A stretch of DNA of 64,000 bases from assembly GCA_000775715.1 (NCBI GenBank), contig JRWQ01000011.1:62001-126000 (forward strand), in the 5' to 3' direction. The position numbers were made by a program, and so were the translations under genes. Source of the DNA: Vibrio tubiashii. GTDB taxonomy: Bacteria > Pseudomonadota > Gammaproteobacteria > Enterobacterales > Vibrionaceae. The number at the start of each line of letters is the position of its first letter. The stretch's first letter is position 1. Below are positions 29,201-36,365 of this stretch, piece after piece. The notes under the pieces are model-generated. The model did not search any database, was not told the origin of the DNA, and worked only from the letters and a program-made list of their open reading frames with translations.

Positions 29201-29311
29201 GATAGTGAACTTCAGACTAAGCTGCATAAATGGTTACTTAGCACCGGGCTTAAATACACCGCGGGGCGTTACTTCCGTCCGGGGATGATATTTGCGTATC
29301 TCTATCGGTGA
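26234..29311 (+). CDS. GH116-like glycoside hydrolase (GBA2/beta-glucosidase family)
   Basis: This 1025-aa protein has no signal peptide. Its N-terminal beta-domain begins with GMAIGGIGSTF, like the GIPLGGIG of GH116. The helical catalytic half has KECVDYPFFNSLDVYFYGSF (Glu514 where GH116 has its nucleophile region), WKDLAPKYILMVYRHY and DDTFDNLSSHGISIYCASLW. That last segment aligns with the acid/base Asp region of human GBA2 (candidates Asp668/Asp671). These blocks are convincing by eye, but overall identity is low, and a GH94/GH15-like barrel relative is possible. GH116 enzymes hydrolyse beta-glucosides or beta-xylosides. It is divergent from the epimerase gene and is followed by its own LacI gene. 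Confidence 0.7.
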   Translation: MKNKIPYTSYFGSAEELCRKGDAVEFIQPWYTPISTTPENTGMAIGGIGSTFTLTPSGSTPNFSFVPGIFIDCQNDAINFNDFYVSCMELPSLENLEIYDLDEMINYLGYYPAQFNNETLNCESNLTAIEQIRSSIKCGEFYLSNKERFARWNIEFTERTQQEIKLNPSSLTTQILVALDFFNGLLKNGSSVGMSLTANQSGVLPVIDAEQVEYQALYPMAQYRYLAFEGIEVTRKVVSPVVKDDKKLCSLPMHWNHFEVTNNSDKAKVITIVQSLDNLIGSTYRKGRDGVQDSACNLVQNPIAQCHKKVKISDAQTQFEGVHLASESPYASDIEGEVIFGVQADKGLLGSGKLCITAKTSVYTSKSQQQVEAALNTGRVNDHFDHGIYSGREALSAIVCVQIELQPQETVEFRFAQVMDHSKISLNGWESQKAYTQFFAQPDRALNIMQQTLPQLSAIEQAVVDQQQQLLNDAETQIANQGSALRYATMAMNTLSFLAESTVWDREDKFLVKECVDYPFFNSLDVYFYGSFSLLYLLPELDGCVMKAFADAILASDETKRRYWEYEDKPYAELIDTKYEGTRAQRGAVIHDLGSPYDIQPDAYSWHNVKEWKDLAPKYILMVYRHYQRTGNLSIVESCWPAITASIDYLSTLIEEGDALPLTRGTDDTFDNLSSHGISIYCASLWSAGLKVASELAKLMDQEALAQEYFSRSIIGLETLESGLWDEEKGYYHFFVTPIQSKHLTGHGAESLKTLGITITGNPQVDKRALNEYLDEVDLDSSASKLEQRLLKKQRLLEVAPEAFNGSYQDLVEDSDNSFGDALLADTYLKLIGVDCLFDSTRTERALDYLYQHNFELNSPKLGVANMTLADGSPHSAFQAQDVWIGVQFSVATSLKMVGKTLEAERLMDTVYKALYHYAKIPFAAPEGFNCSVSVTADSLCEQFSIDDQTALAWLTQLTATSCLLSDGRVSPAITKDATEFSIFVANCVDSELQTKLHKWLLSTGLKYTAGRYFRPGMIFAYLYR

Positions 29312-29325
29312 TAAATGTGGTCACT

Positions 29326-29364
29326 GGGCAAACTGAACCTTTATCTTTAGGTATTAGTTTGCCC
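29326..29364 (+). terminator. Hairpin after the GH116-like gene
   Basis: GGGCAAACT and AGTTTGCCC form nine-base arms, with a smaller nested ACCT/AGGT stem. Only a weak T tail (TAATTGT) follows, so termination is probable rather than sure. Confidence 0.5.
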
Positions 29365-29452
29365 TAATTGTCTCACTTTTTGGAATAGCCATTGAGCTTA
29401 CCCGTTTGCTTTTCTATATTAAAAATTATTCGCTGCCTAACCTTATAAATCG

Positions 29453-30466
29453 ATGACTAAGAAGAAAAAAAAACCGACAGTTTATGATGTCGCAAAGCTC
29501 GCTGGCGTTTCACCAAGCACAGTGTCCCGTTTTTTAAATCGCACCACCCACGTTTCTGACGTCAAAAGTCAGAACATTGAAAAAGCGATCAATGAACTGG
29601 GTTACAAACCGAATTTTCAAATGCAGCAAAGTACTAATCGTCGCTCAATGACGATTGGAGTATTGATTCAGCATCCAGATAGCCCCTATACCAGTCGTAT
29701 CCTCAATGACATGGAGAAAGTTCTTGTCGAGCAAGGCTATTCGTTGGTTATTGCGACGGGGAATTGGCAAAGCAAGCTAGAAAGGCATGCCCTTGATTAT
29801 CTGATCAAAAGCAATGTTGATGGCATCATTATAGTGACGGGGAATCTGTGTGAGGATTTAATCTTAAAAACCGCAGAGACAATCCCGATTGTCACGGTTG
29901 GTTATGATGTCGTTGGTGATAATGTCCGCTCATTGAGTTTAGATAACGTACTTGGTGGATATATTGCCACGCTTCATCTATTGCAACTCGGCCATGTCAA
30001 TATTGCACATATTAAGGGGTTGGCCAGCCAACCGGATGCAGGCGCAAGACTCAAAGGCTATAAAAAAGCCTTAGTAGAAGCCAACATCAAACCTAACCCT
30101 AAATTGATTAAGCAGGGTGATTTTAGCTCTGAGACAGGGTATGAAAAAACCATCGAGCTGATAGAGTCAAAACTACATTTCTCTGCGATATTTGCTGCCA
30201 ATGATCAAACGGCCTATGGCGCAATCAAAGCGTTAACCGATAACGGCTATCGAGTGCCAGAAGATGTCTCAGTCATTGGCTTTGATGACCTGCCTACGTC
30301 GCAATATTTCACGCCCGCATTGACGACGTTGCGTCAGCCAATTGAAGAGATAGGTGCGGTATGTGCTCATTCTATTTTGAATCTTCTGTCTGGTGAGCGC
30401 CACGAGGCGCGATTGCCACCAATAGATCTAATGTGTCGTCAGTCGACTAAGTCGATTTATCGTTAG
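29453..30466 (+). CDS. LacI-family transcriptional regulator 2
   Basis: The 337-aa regulator has a lysine-rich N terminus, a LacI helix-turn-helix (VYDVAKLAGVSPSTVSRFLN), a hinge (YKPNFQMQQSTNRRS) and a sensor domain with DGIIIVTGN, SLDNVLGGY, FAANDQTAYG and VSVIGFDDLP. It follows the GH116-like gene by 141 bp with a hairpin between, and no clear Shine-Dalgarno precedes the ATG. Two different LacI proteins flank the locus, so its halves may answer to different sugars. Its stop overlaps the stop of the small ORF on the other strand (30463-30582). Confidence 0.9.
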   Translation: MTKKKKKPTVYDVAKLAGVSPSTVSRFLNRTTHVSDVKSQNIEKAINELGYKPNFQMQQSTNRRSMTIGVLIQHPDSPYTSRILNDMEKVLVEQGYSLVIATGNWQSKLERHALDYLIKSNVDGIIIVTGNLCEDLILKTAETIPIVTVGYDVVGDNVRSLSLDNVLGGYIATLHLLQLGHVNIAHIKGLASQPDAGARLKGYKKALVEANIKPNPKLIKQGDFSSETGYEKTIELIESKLHFSAIFAANDQTAYGAIKALTDNGYRVPEDVSVIGFDDLPTSQYFTPALTTLRQPIEEIGAVCAHSILNLLSGERHEARLPPIDLMCRQSTKSIYR

Positions 30467-30582
30467 TTGAGCATCAGTGACGAAATAAACAGCCAAGAAC
30501 TTAATAGCATAGCTAAAAACAACAGCAAGGCTGATACGGTTCCGGCTGCGACGCCGAGTAATAAGTAATATCGTGAGTTCAA
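30463..30582 (-). CDS. Putative 39-aa single-helix membrane protein
   Basis: A TTG-initiated frame encodes MNSRYYLLLGVAAG, continuing as one long hydrophobic helix to SSLMLN. Positive charge at the N terminus and the helix length suit a small inner-membrane protein. Its stop overlaps that of the convergent LacI gene. A Fur-box-like palindrome lies about 20 bp upstream. No good Shine-Dalgarno is visible, and the only upstream alternatives are ATT codons, so the start is uncertain. I do not recognise a family. Low-complexity hydrophobic frames can arise by chance, but this one fills an otherwise empty intergenic space. Confidence 0.45.
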   Translation of the reverse strand: MNSRYYLLLGVAAGTVSALLLFLAMLLSSWLFISSLMLN

Positions 30583-30591
30583 TGCAGCTTT

Positions 30592-30628
30592 AATTAGTTA
30601 AATGGTAATTGTTATCATTTAACTAATT
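30592..30628. promoter_or_regulatory. Fur-box-like palindrome
   Basis: AATGGTAATTGTTATCATT (30601-30619) matches the 7-1-7 Fur consensus (TGATAAT-N-ATTATCA) at 12 of 14 positions. It sits inside a wider inverted repeat with 13-base arms (30592-30604 and 30616-30628). It separates the small ORF from the histone-deacetylase-family gene, so either or both could be iron-regulated. Confidence 0.6.
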
Positions 30629-30685
30629 TTGCAACTCAAGGTCAAGCTGATACCATGATTACAAGCTTATGGACTTTGTGCTGTT

Positions 30686-31609
30686 ATGATCCCTCTGATT
30701 TATCATCCCATTTATTCAGACTTGCCTCTACCGGAAGGGCATAGATACCCGATCACCAAATATCGCTTGCTGTATGAAGCGATTGAGCAGCAGCGCTGGC
30801 AAGACCCTAATTGGCATGCCGCACTAGGCTATGTAGAGCCTAGCGCTTTAACACTCGATGAAGTGACACAGGTTCACTGCCACAATTATATACAGCAACT
30901 GGTAACAGGAGCATTGCCGGCAGCGAAAATGCGCCGAATTGGCTTTCCTTGGAGCAATAGGCTGATTACTAGAACTCTGACATCTGCTGGTGGCACGTGC
31001 GAGACCGTGATGCAGGCATTGGAGCACGGTATCGCGCTGCACCTAAGTGGTGGCTATCATCATGCGCACCATGATTATGGCAGCGGTTTTTGCTTAGTAA
31101 ATGATCTCGTTCTAGCGGCTAAAAAAGCCTTGGCTCAAGAAGGGGTTGATAAGGTTTTGATTGTTGATAGCGACGTTCATCATGGCGATGGAACGGCGAC
31201 ACTGTGCGCTCAACAAGAGGACATCGTCACTGTCTCATTTCACTGCGATAAGAATTTTCCGGCTCGTAAACCAGACTCGGACTTGGATTTGCCACTTGCC
31301 ATAGAGACGGAGGATAGTGAATTCTTACAAGCTTTTACCTCTGTGGTTGAAATGGCAATCAATCTGCATCAACCCGATCTGATTATTTACGATGCGGGGG
31401 TGGATATCCATATTGATGATGAGCTTGGTTATCTCAACATCTCTACCGACGCAATCTATCAGAGAGACAGCTTCATGTTTGCACTGGCTAAGCAAAAACA
31501 GTTGCCAATAGCGTGTGTGGTTGGTGGCGGTTATCGTAGTGAGCACCATCAATTGGTGCCAATCCATATGCAGCTAGTCAGGGCAGCGTTGAGCGTATAC
31601 ACAAGTTAA
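30686..31609 (+). CDS. Histone deacetylase-family (AcuC/Hda-like) amidohydrolase
   Basis: The 307-aa protein has the zinc-dependent deacetylase motifs: tandem histidines in GYHHAHHDYGSGFC, FCLVND, zinc ligands in VDSDVHHGDGT, and a third ligand region in YDAGVDIH. A glycine-rich VVGGGYR closes the active site. In bacteria these act on acetyl-lysine proteins, acetylpolyamines or related amides. The exact target cannot be told from sequence. It is followed 11 bp later by a Nudix gene, a probable two-gene operon, and is preceded by a Fur-box-like palindrome 67 bp before the start. Confidence 0.9.
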   Translation: MIPLIYHPIYSDLPLPEGHRYPITKYRLLYEAIEQQRWQDPNWHAALGYVEPSALTLDEVTQVHCHNYIQQLVTGALPAAKMRRIGFPWSNRLITRTLTSAGGTCETVMQALEHGIALHLSGGYHHAHHDYGSGFCLVNDLVLAAKKALAQEGVDKVLIVDSDVHHGDGTATLCAQQEDIVTVSFHCDKNFPARKPDSDLDLPLAIETEDSEFLQAFTSVVEMAINLHQPDLIIYDAGVDIHIDDELGYLNISTDAIYQRDSFMFALAKQKQLPIACVVGGGYRSEHHQLVPIHMQLVRAALSVYTS

Positions 31610-31620
31610 AGAGGGAATAT

Positions 31621-32103
31621 ATGGAGCATCGAATTCGTGCCGCTGGAGTGTTGATTAAAGATGGCACAATACTGCTGGTTAAAGTAAGCGACTTCAGTGG
31701 TGAATATTGGATCCCACCCGGTGGCGGTATGGAGCCTGAAGACCAAAGCTCGAGGGCTTGTGTGGTACGAGAGTTTAAAGAAGAGGCCGGGCTTGATGTT
31801 GAGGTTGGTGAACTGTTGTGCGTGAGAGAGTTTTTAGAGACGCATAGGCAGTGCTATCATGCAGAGTTTTTCTATCTCGTTGAGTCGTTTAGCGGATGTC
31901 CTAGCTTGGATAACTTAGCCGGCTTGAATGACGAAGAGTATATTCAAGCCGTCGAGTGGCTACCCATTGCCGACCTTGCTGATAAGCGCATTTATCCAGC
32001 AGAGCTAAAAGATAGTCTAATTAACTTAGTGAAAACCCGCCGTTTTTCCACCCATCTAGGTAGCTACAAACAAGGTGACAGAGAAGATATCAATTATCTG
32101 TAG
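31621..32103 (+). CDS. Nudix hydrolase
   Basis: The 160-aa protein has a full Nudix box spread over GGGMEPEDQSSRA and CVVREFKEEAGLD, matching GX5EX7REUXEEXGU with all catalytic glutamates. These enzymes hydrolyse nucleoside diphosphates linked to another group, such as oxidised dNTPs, ADP-ribose or NADH. The substrate cannot be set here. It probably shares a transcript with the deacetylase-family gene (11-bp gap; AGAGGGAATAT serves as ribosome site). A terminator follows. Confidence 0.92.
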   Translation: MEHRIRAAGVLIKDGTILLVKVSDFSGEYWIPPGGGMEPEDQSSRACVVREFKEEAGLDVEVGELLCVREFLETHRQCYHAEFFYLVESFSGCPSLDNLAGLNDEEYIQAVEWLPIADLADKRIYPAELKDSLINLVKTRRFSTHLGSYKQGDREDINYL

Positions 32104-32140
32104 CGTGAGCCTGAGCGTAGGCTTATAGAACTCACAACGA

Positions 32141-32171
32141 AAAAAGCCCGCTGATTTCTCAGCGGGCTTTT
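32141..32171. terminator. Terminator between the Nudix gene and tRNA-Ser
   Basis: AGCCCGCTGA, loop TTTC and TCAGCGGGCT are flanked by A5 and T4. It therefore works for both the Nudix gene and the convergent tRNA. Confidence 0.88.
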
Positions 32172-32177
32172 CGAATG

Positions 32178-32268
32178 TGGCGGAGAGATAGGGATTTGAA
32201 CCCTAGATACGCTATTAACGTATGCCGGTTTTCAAGACCGGTGCTTTCAACCACTCAGCCATCTCTCC
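32178..32268 (-). tRNA. tRNA-Ser (anticodon TGA)
   Basis: The reverse complement starts GGAGAGATGGCTGAGTGG and has the anticodon loop CTTGAAA. It carries the long variable arm of class II tRNAs and ends with an encoded CCA. The seven-base acceptor stem pairs GGAGAGA with TCTCTCC. Confidence 0.97.
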
Positions 32269-32280
32269 GTGGTGAAGCGA

Positions 32281-32309
32281 ATAATATAGAGGTTGAGAAA
32301 AGTTGTAAA
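32281..32309 (-). promoter_or_regulatory. Promoter of tRNA-Ser
   Basis: On the minus strand TTTACA and TATTAT are separated by 17 bp and end 12 bp before the tRNA, matching a sigma-70 promoter. Confidence 0.7.
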
Positions 32310-32673
32310 CCCCTATTTTTACTGTTTGCTTTAATTATGAGCGGTTGGTGATAAAAAGCGGAACAAACAGGCATTTTAAGTGTTTTTTAAGGGCTTTAAG
32401 GTATTCGGTTTAACGAACTCTCATTCAATATTATCAAAGCGTTTTTTTAAGTTGGTTCATTTTTCTTACGAAAGTAGTGAGGGAGCGTGCAAACTCAACA
32501 TTGATCTATAGATAATTAACAAAAGATTGCGCAAAATGAACGCAATTCGCTGCGTAGTAGGTGAAGTTATGGTTTATTTGTGAGCATCCCGCGTATTAAC
32601 TTTTCATAGTAAAGCATTAGGTCTTGTTATTTCGACACAACAAGTCTCAAACCATGGAGTATAGAGTGTCGGT
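32310..32673. other. Intergenic region before the receiver-like/TPR gene
   Basis: Apart from AT-rich stretches and a GGAG (32655-32659) suited to the next ATG, I see no gene, repeat or RNA structure here. Confidence 0.5.
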
Positions 32674-34041
32674 ATGTTGAAGTTTAAAGACGCTAATGTT
32701 CTCGTTGTGAAAGAGTTTCCTAATCGAAACATCAGTATATCGAGTTTGATGTTATCTCTTGGCGTTAAGCCGCACAAAATCATCTATCACAGTGCGCCTC
32801 ATGAGCCACTGAATCGTACCTTTCATGATCGTTTTGACATTCTTATCTGTGATCAAAGCTACTGTCAAAATCAAGTTAAAGCCTCTGATCTTCTTCACCA
32901 TTTAAGCGCAATGCGCACCATAGATGATAGCTCAACCATCATCATGGATTGTCTCGATATCGAAGTGAAAGACTCCGCGTACTATTTGTCGGATATTCAT
33001 ATTACGCCTGAAGACAATCAACGTGATATTAGTGAACAAATTCGCAGAACGTTTGAGAAAAAGAATACAGTGTGGCCGATGTTATTGTCAGAAAGGGAGT
33101 TTTCTGCTCAAGAAATGGCTAAACGTTATGAGTTTTTTGAACATCATTATCCGGACTACCAGTACGATCTAATGCTAAAGCGTGCTCATCAACACTTGTT
33201 GAAAAGAGAGCTAAAAAGCGCAACTGAGTTGTACGGCACATTAATTAAAGAGGCAGGCAAAAAGGATTATTCACTGGAAGTGAGCTTCTTCCTTAATGCC
33301 ATGCTGATGAACGGGCAGTCCGAAGATGCACTAGAGCTGTATGAGAAGTTCGATCTCTCCCAAGTTCAGTTTGGTCAGCCATTTGATCAAATAGGTGCGT
33401 TGCTACTGCTCAAGAAAGGACACCTTCAGCGTGGATATCGAATGCTAGTAACATCTGGGATGCGCTATGGGCTTGATATGACCGAAAGAACCATGCTCGG
33501 GCTGATAGGTATCATCTTAGGTAAAAACGAGGAGGCGCTAGAGCATTTTTCGTCAAATTTGGCGGTGTCGAAAATGCTTAAAAGAGAAGTCCCTCAACAT
33601 ATGTTGAACTACATGTTTGCGTTGCTGATGCAGTGGACGTCAAACGATGAGTTCAGCTCTCTTTATAAGAAAAAGTACGAGCACATGCTCAATGAAGTTT
33701 CGCGCTTAAAGTTAAATGAAGCGGAGAATCAGCAGCTCGCAGTAATAAAGCTTCACGGCTATAGCTTGACCATTGGTAGTCAGAATGCTGAATCAACCAT
33801 AAGTACGGTGGTTAGGAAACTACCTAAGCTTAGCTGCTGTTGTAAGGTACATGCGCTGTTTTTGGCGTCAGGACTAAATAAAAAGAGTTACTTTACTGAG
33901 ATTCACAGCGATATTTTCAATAGTGAAGGTGTGTTTATGCTCCAGCCACTACCGCCAACTTGTGCAGCGTTAACTCGATATATGGATTTCGGTCAGTTTG
34001 CGCGTAGTATGAGCCGCCAGCTGAGAGAGAAAGCGTGTTAA
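32674..34041 (+). CDS. Pseudo-receiver plus TPR-type helical protein
   Basis: The 455-aa product begins like a response-regulator receiver (NVLVVKEFPNRN, FDILICDQS with Asp60, then TIIMDCLDI). It lacks the usual acidic pair after the first strand (KEF in place of DDD), and the conserved Lys is not apparent, so phosphorylation is doubtful. Residues about 160-440 are helical repeats resembling TPRs (LKSATELYGTLIKEAG, GQSEDALELYEKFDL). There is no output DNA-binding domain. Such proteins act through protein contacts. It is monocistronic between two tRNA genes. The ATG has GGAG 15 bp upstream, a rather long spacing. Confidence 0.75.
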   Translation: MLKFKDANVLVVKEFPNRNISISSLMLSLGVKPHKIIYHSAPHEPLNRTFHDRFDILICDQSYCQNQVKASDLLHHLSAMRTIDDSSTIIMDCLDIEVKDSAYYLSDIHITPEDNQRDISEQIRRTFEKKNTVWPMLLSEREFSAQEMAKRYEFFEHHYPDYQYDLMLKRAHQHLLKRELKSATELYGTLIKEAGKKDYSLEVSFFLNAMLMNGQSEDALELYEKFDLSQVQFGQPFDQIGALLLLKKGHLQRGYRMLVTSGMRYGLDMTERTMLGLIGIILGKNEEALEHFSSNLAVSKMLKREVPQHMLNYMFALLMQWTSNDEFSSLYKKKYEHMLNEVSRLKLNEAENQQLAVIKLHGYSLTIGSQNAESTISTVVRKLPKLSCCCKVHALFLASGLNKKSYFTEIHSDIFNSEGVFMLQPLPPTCAALTRYMDFGQFARSMSRQLREKAC

Positions 34042-34060
34042 CACTACCTGATAGAAAGCA

Positions 34061-34087
34061 AAAAGAGAGCCTAAGCTCTCTTTTTTT
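34061..34087. terminator. Terminator between the TPR protein gene and tRNA-Pro
   Basis: AAAAGAGAGC, loop CTAA and GCTCTCTTTTTTT form a standard intrinsic terminator that can also serve the convergent tRNA. Confidence 0.85.
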
Positions 34088-34090
34088 AAC

Positions 34091-34167
34091 TGGTCGGACT
34101 GACTGGATTTGAACCAGCGACCCCCGACACCCCATGACGGTGCGCTACCAAGCTGCGCTACAGTCCG
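34091..34167 (-). tRNA. tRNA-Pro (anticodon GGG)
   Basis: The reverse complement reads CGGACTGTAGCGCAGCTTGG, then an anticodon arm with loop ATGGGGT, closely like E. coli proL, and ends in encoded CCA. Total length is 77 nt, with a paired acceptor stem CGGACTG/CAGTCCG. Confidence 0.96.
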
Positions 34168-34176
34168 CTGTCGAAT

Positions 34177-34205
34177 AATTTAATCGTAAATGATTTGAGC
34201 GTCAA
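34177..34205 (-). promoter_or_regulatory. Promoter of tRNA-Pro
   Basis: On the minus strand TTGACG and TAAATT are 17 bp apart, nine bp before the tRNA 5' end. Confidence 0.6.
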
Positions 34206-34222
34206 TCCCTTAAGACCCTGAT

Positions 34223-36028
34223 TTAGTTACTTTTTGCGTAGAAACGTTGTAACTCGGTTAAACCTTGCATCAAGATTGGCAGCGTTGGGTTTTCATCTTT
34301 CAGTCGTTGGTAGTTGGCGTCGTACAGCTTATAGTTGCCAAATTTATCGATCACAGTCGTATTTTTGGTGGTAATGAGCGCCAGTTCTCGAGAATCTCCT
34401 GCTAGTATCCAGCGACGTTTGCGTTCATCAAAAAGGTTACGACCACTGCTAAAGTCGGTTGGGTTTGATGACACACCAAGCAGATCTTGCAGTAAGGTAA
34501 CCGAAAGATCCAAGTGACTGGTTCTGTGCGTGTATTCGCTTGCTAGCTTACCCGGCCAGTGAATAACCATAGGTACATGCAGTTGGTACTGACTGTAGTT
34601 AGTGTTTGAGCCCCAGCTATTGGTTTTGGTCTCATTAAACTCAGTCGCATGATTTGATGTAATCACAATGACGGTTGAATCATCTAGCTCTAACTCAGAG
34701 ACTGCATCAATAAGTTGCTGAAGCTCTGAATCGGCTTGGGCCACTGACTTAAGATAGCCAGCTTTGAGCTTTTCGCCTGTAGAGAGCTTTTTATCACCAT
34801 CATTATAAGTCGTGAAATTATCTACCGTGGTCAATTCGATAAAGCTAAACCATGGTTTTTGGTCTTGTTGTTTAACCCAATTAGCCCAAGCATCAATGGC
34901 TTGTCTGTCTGCAGATTCAGCATCATTAAAGGCAATGCCATTAAAGTTCATGCCTCTAAACACCGTTTCGCCGTAAAGCGGCTCATCAAAATTGTCAGCG
35001 CTAAATAGGCCAAATTGGTACTGCTTATCAAGCAGGGTATCAATCAGGATTGGCTTAGAGCCTTGAGTTTTAATGCTGCTTGAATAGCTGCTTGGTAAAC
35101 CATAGAACAGACCAAACACACCAAATGCGTCGTTACTCGCGCTGAAGTGATTAGTGAAATTTAAGTTGTCTTGAGAAAAAGCATACGTCGCAGGCATTGC
35201 TTGTTCATTAAGCATATCTGCGCGCAGGTTGTTAACACTGATCACCAACACATTGAGTGGATTAGCGCGGCGGTTGAATTCGATTTTTTCTAGTGGGTAA
35301 CTCACCAACTCGGTATCGGTTTGGCTTTGCTCCAAACGCATTTGGTACTCTTCACGGTCGAGTAGACCATGTTTCTCCATGAATGACTTTGCTGTCATTG
35401 GGTAAGATAGAGGGAAGTTAGCGCGCTGGGCCGTAATCGGATTATAAAAGTATGCATCTGCCCAAACGTAGATTAGGTGGCTAGCAATAAAGCTCACAAA
35501 GAACAGTCCTGCGATAGGGCGGCCAACGTGTTTGTGCGATAGCTTACGTTGTTTACGCCACACCCATTCCGATAGCGCAAGCTGGATGAGGAAAATTAGT
35601 GGTAAAACGACAAATAAGTATTGTAAGTCGACACTCACATTCGAGCTATCTTTACTGAATAGGACTTCCCATACAACCGGAGTGAGGTGCAGGTTAATGG
35701 TTTGATAGGCTTGAGTGTCAACCAGCAGAATCGTGAGACCCACAGTCGCAAAACAAACCGCCACTAAACGGAACAGTTTTCGTGACGGTAAAATAAAGGT
35801 AAGCGGAAACAGAACCAGTAAATACAAGGCGAAAACGAGGAAGCCAAAGTGGCCGACCCAAGAGACCATCAAATAGAATTGGCCAAGTAGAGTCTCGGGC
35901 CACGGAGACTGAGTGATATAACGGGTTCCGATCAGCATTGCCGCGATAATGTTGAAAAAGGCAAACCAGTGCCCCCATCCCACTAAACGCGATACGCGTT
36001 CACCGTATGTATTTCCGTTATCAACCAT
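34223..36028 (-). CDS. yejM: YejM/PbgA/LapC inner-membrane protein (DUF3413, sulfatase fold)
   Basis: The 601-aa protein has about five N-terminal membrane helices (DUF3413) and a large periplasmic sulfatase-like domain (NVLVISVNNLRADML, then VIVITSNHATEF and VPMVIHWPGKL). The usual sulfatase Cys/Ser nucleophile motif is not seen, in line with a non-enzymatic sensor. In enterobacteria this protein monitors lipopolysaccharide and controls LpxC turnover through LapB. The segment ADAYFYNPITAQRANFPLSY links the two parts. The next gene, yejL, lies 28 bp upstream on the same strand, the conserved order in gammaproteobacteria. Confidence 0.95.
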   Translation of the reverse strand: MVDNGNTYGERVSRLVGWGHWFAFFNIIAAMLIGTRYITQSPWPETLLGQFYLMVSWVGHFGFLVFALYLLVLFPLTFILPSRKLFRLVAVCFATVGLTILLVDTQAYQTINLHLTPVVWEVLFSKDSSNVSVDLQYLFVVLPLIFLIQLALSEWVWRKQRKLSHKHVGRPIAGLFFVSFIASHLIYVWADAYFYNPITAQRANFPLSYPMTAKSFMEKHGLLDREEYQMRLEQSQTDTELVSYPLEKIEFNRRANPLNVLVISVNNLRADMLNEQAMPATYAFSQDNLNFTNHFSASNDAFGVFGLFYGLPSSYSSSIKTQGSKPILIDTLLDKQYQFGLFSADNFDEPLYGETVFRGMNFNGIAFNDAESADRQAIDAWANWVKQQDQKPWFSFIELTTVDNFTTYNDGDKKLSTGEKLKAGYLKSVAQADSELQQLIDAVSELELDDSTVIVITSNHATEFNETKTNSWGSNTNYSQYQLHVPMVIHWPGKLASEYTHRTSHLDLSVTLLQDLLGVSSNPTDFSSGRNLFDERKRRWILAGDSRELALITTKNTTVIDKFGNYKLYDANYQRLKDENPTLPILMQGLTELQRFYAKSN

Positions 36029-36056
36029 GTATGTGTTCTATTGTCCGTTATTATTC

Positions 36057-36281
36057 TTAGTGTTTTTTATCTTCTACTGAAGAAACAAGTGCTTCAGCAA
36101 ATTTTTCAGCAATTGCTTTACGTTGTGAAGCAGCAACGTCTTGATTTAAGACATTGGTAGCGATATTTCCAGCAATCATTAAAGCAAGTTCTGGACCTGC
36201 TGAATGTTTTTCAAGTACCGCAGCCACTTCCGCAAGGATGAGTTCCACTTGTTCGTCGCTGTATTTAGATGTAATCGGCAT
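36057..36281 (-). CDS. yejL: YejL family protein (DUF1414)
   Basis: The 74-aa cytoplasmic protein starts [16 protein letters not shown] and has the [12 protein letters not shown] core typical of YejL. The function is unknown. It probably shares a transcript with yejM and is divergent from yejK, with the usual yejK-yejL-yejM order kept. A neighbouring reading in the opposite direction overlaps it completely and is not real. Confidence 0.93.
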   Translation of the reverse strand: MPITSKYSDEQVELILAEVAAVLEKHSAGPELALMIAGNIATNVLNQDVAASQRKAIAEKFAEALVSSVEDKKH

Positions 36282-36365
36282 AAAGACTCTAATGATGATA
36301 GTAAAGCGGCTTATGATAACCTACAATGCCACGCAACTGAAACCTACGTGGCGATAAATTTCATT

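Noticed and set aside
36204..36365. N-terminal extension of yejK
   Set aside because: It runs antisense through yejL and gives a non-family N terminus.
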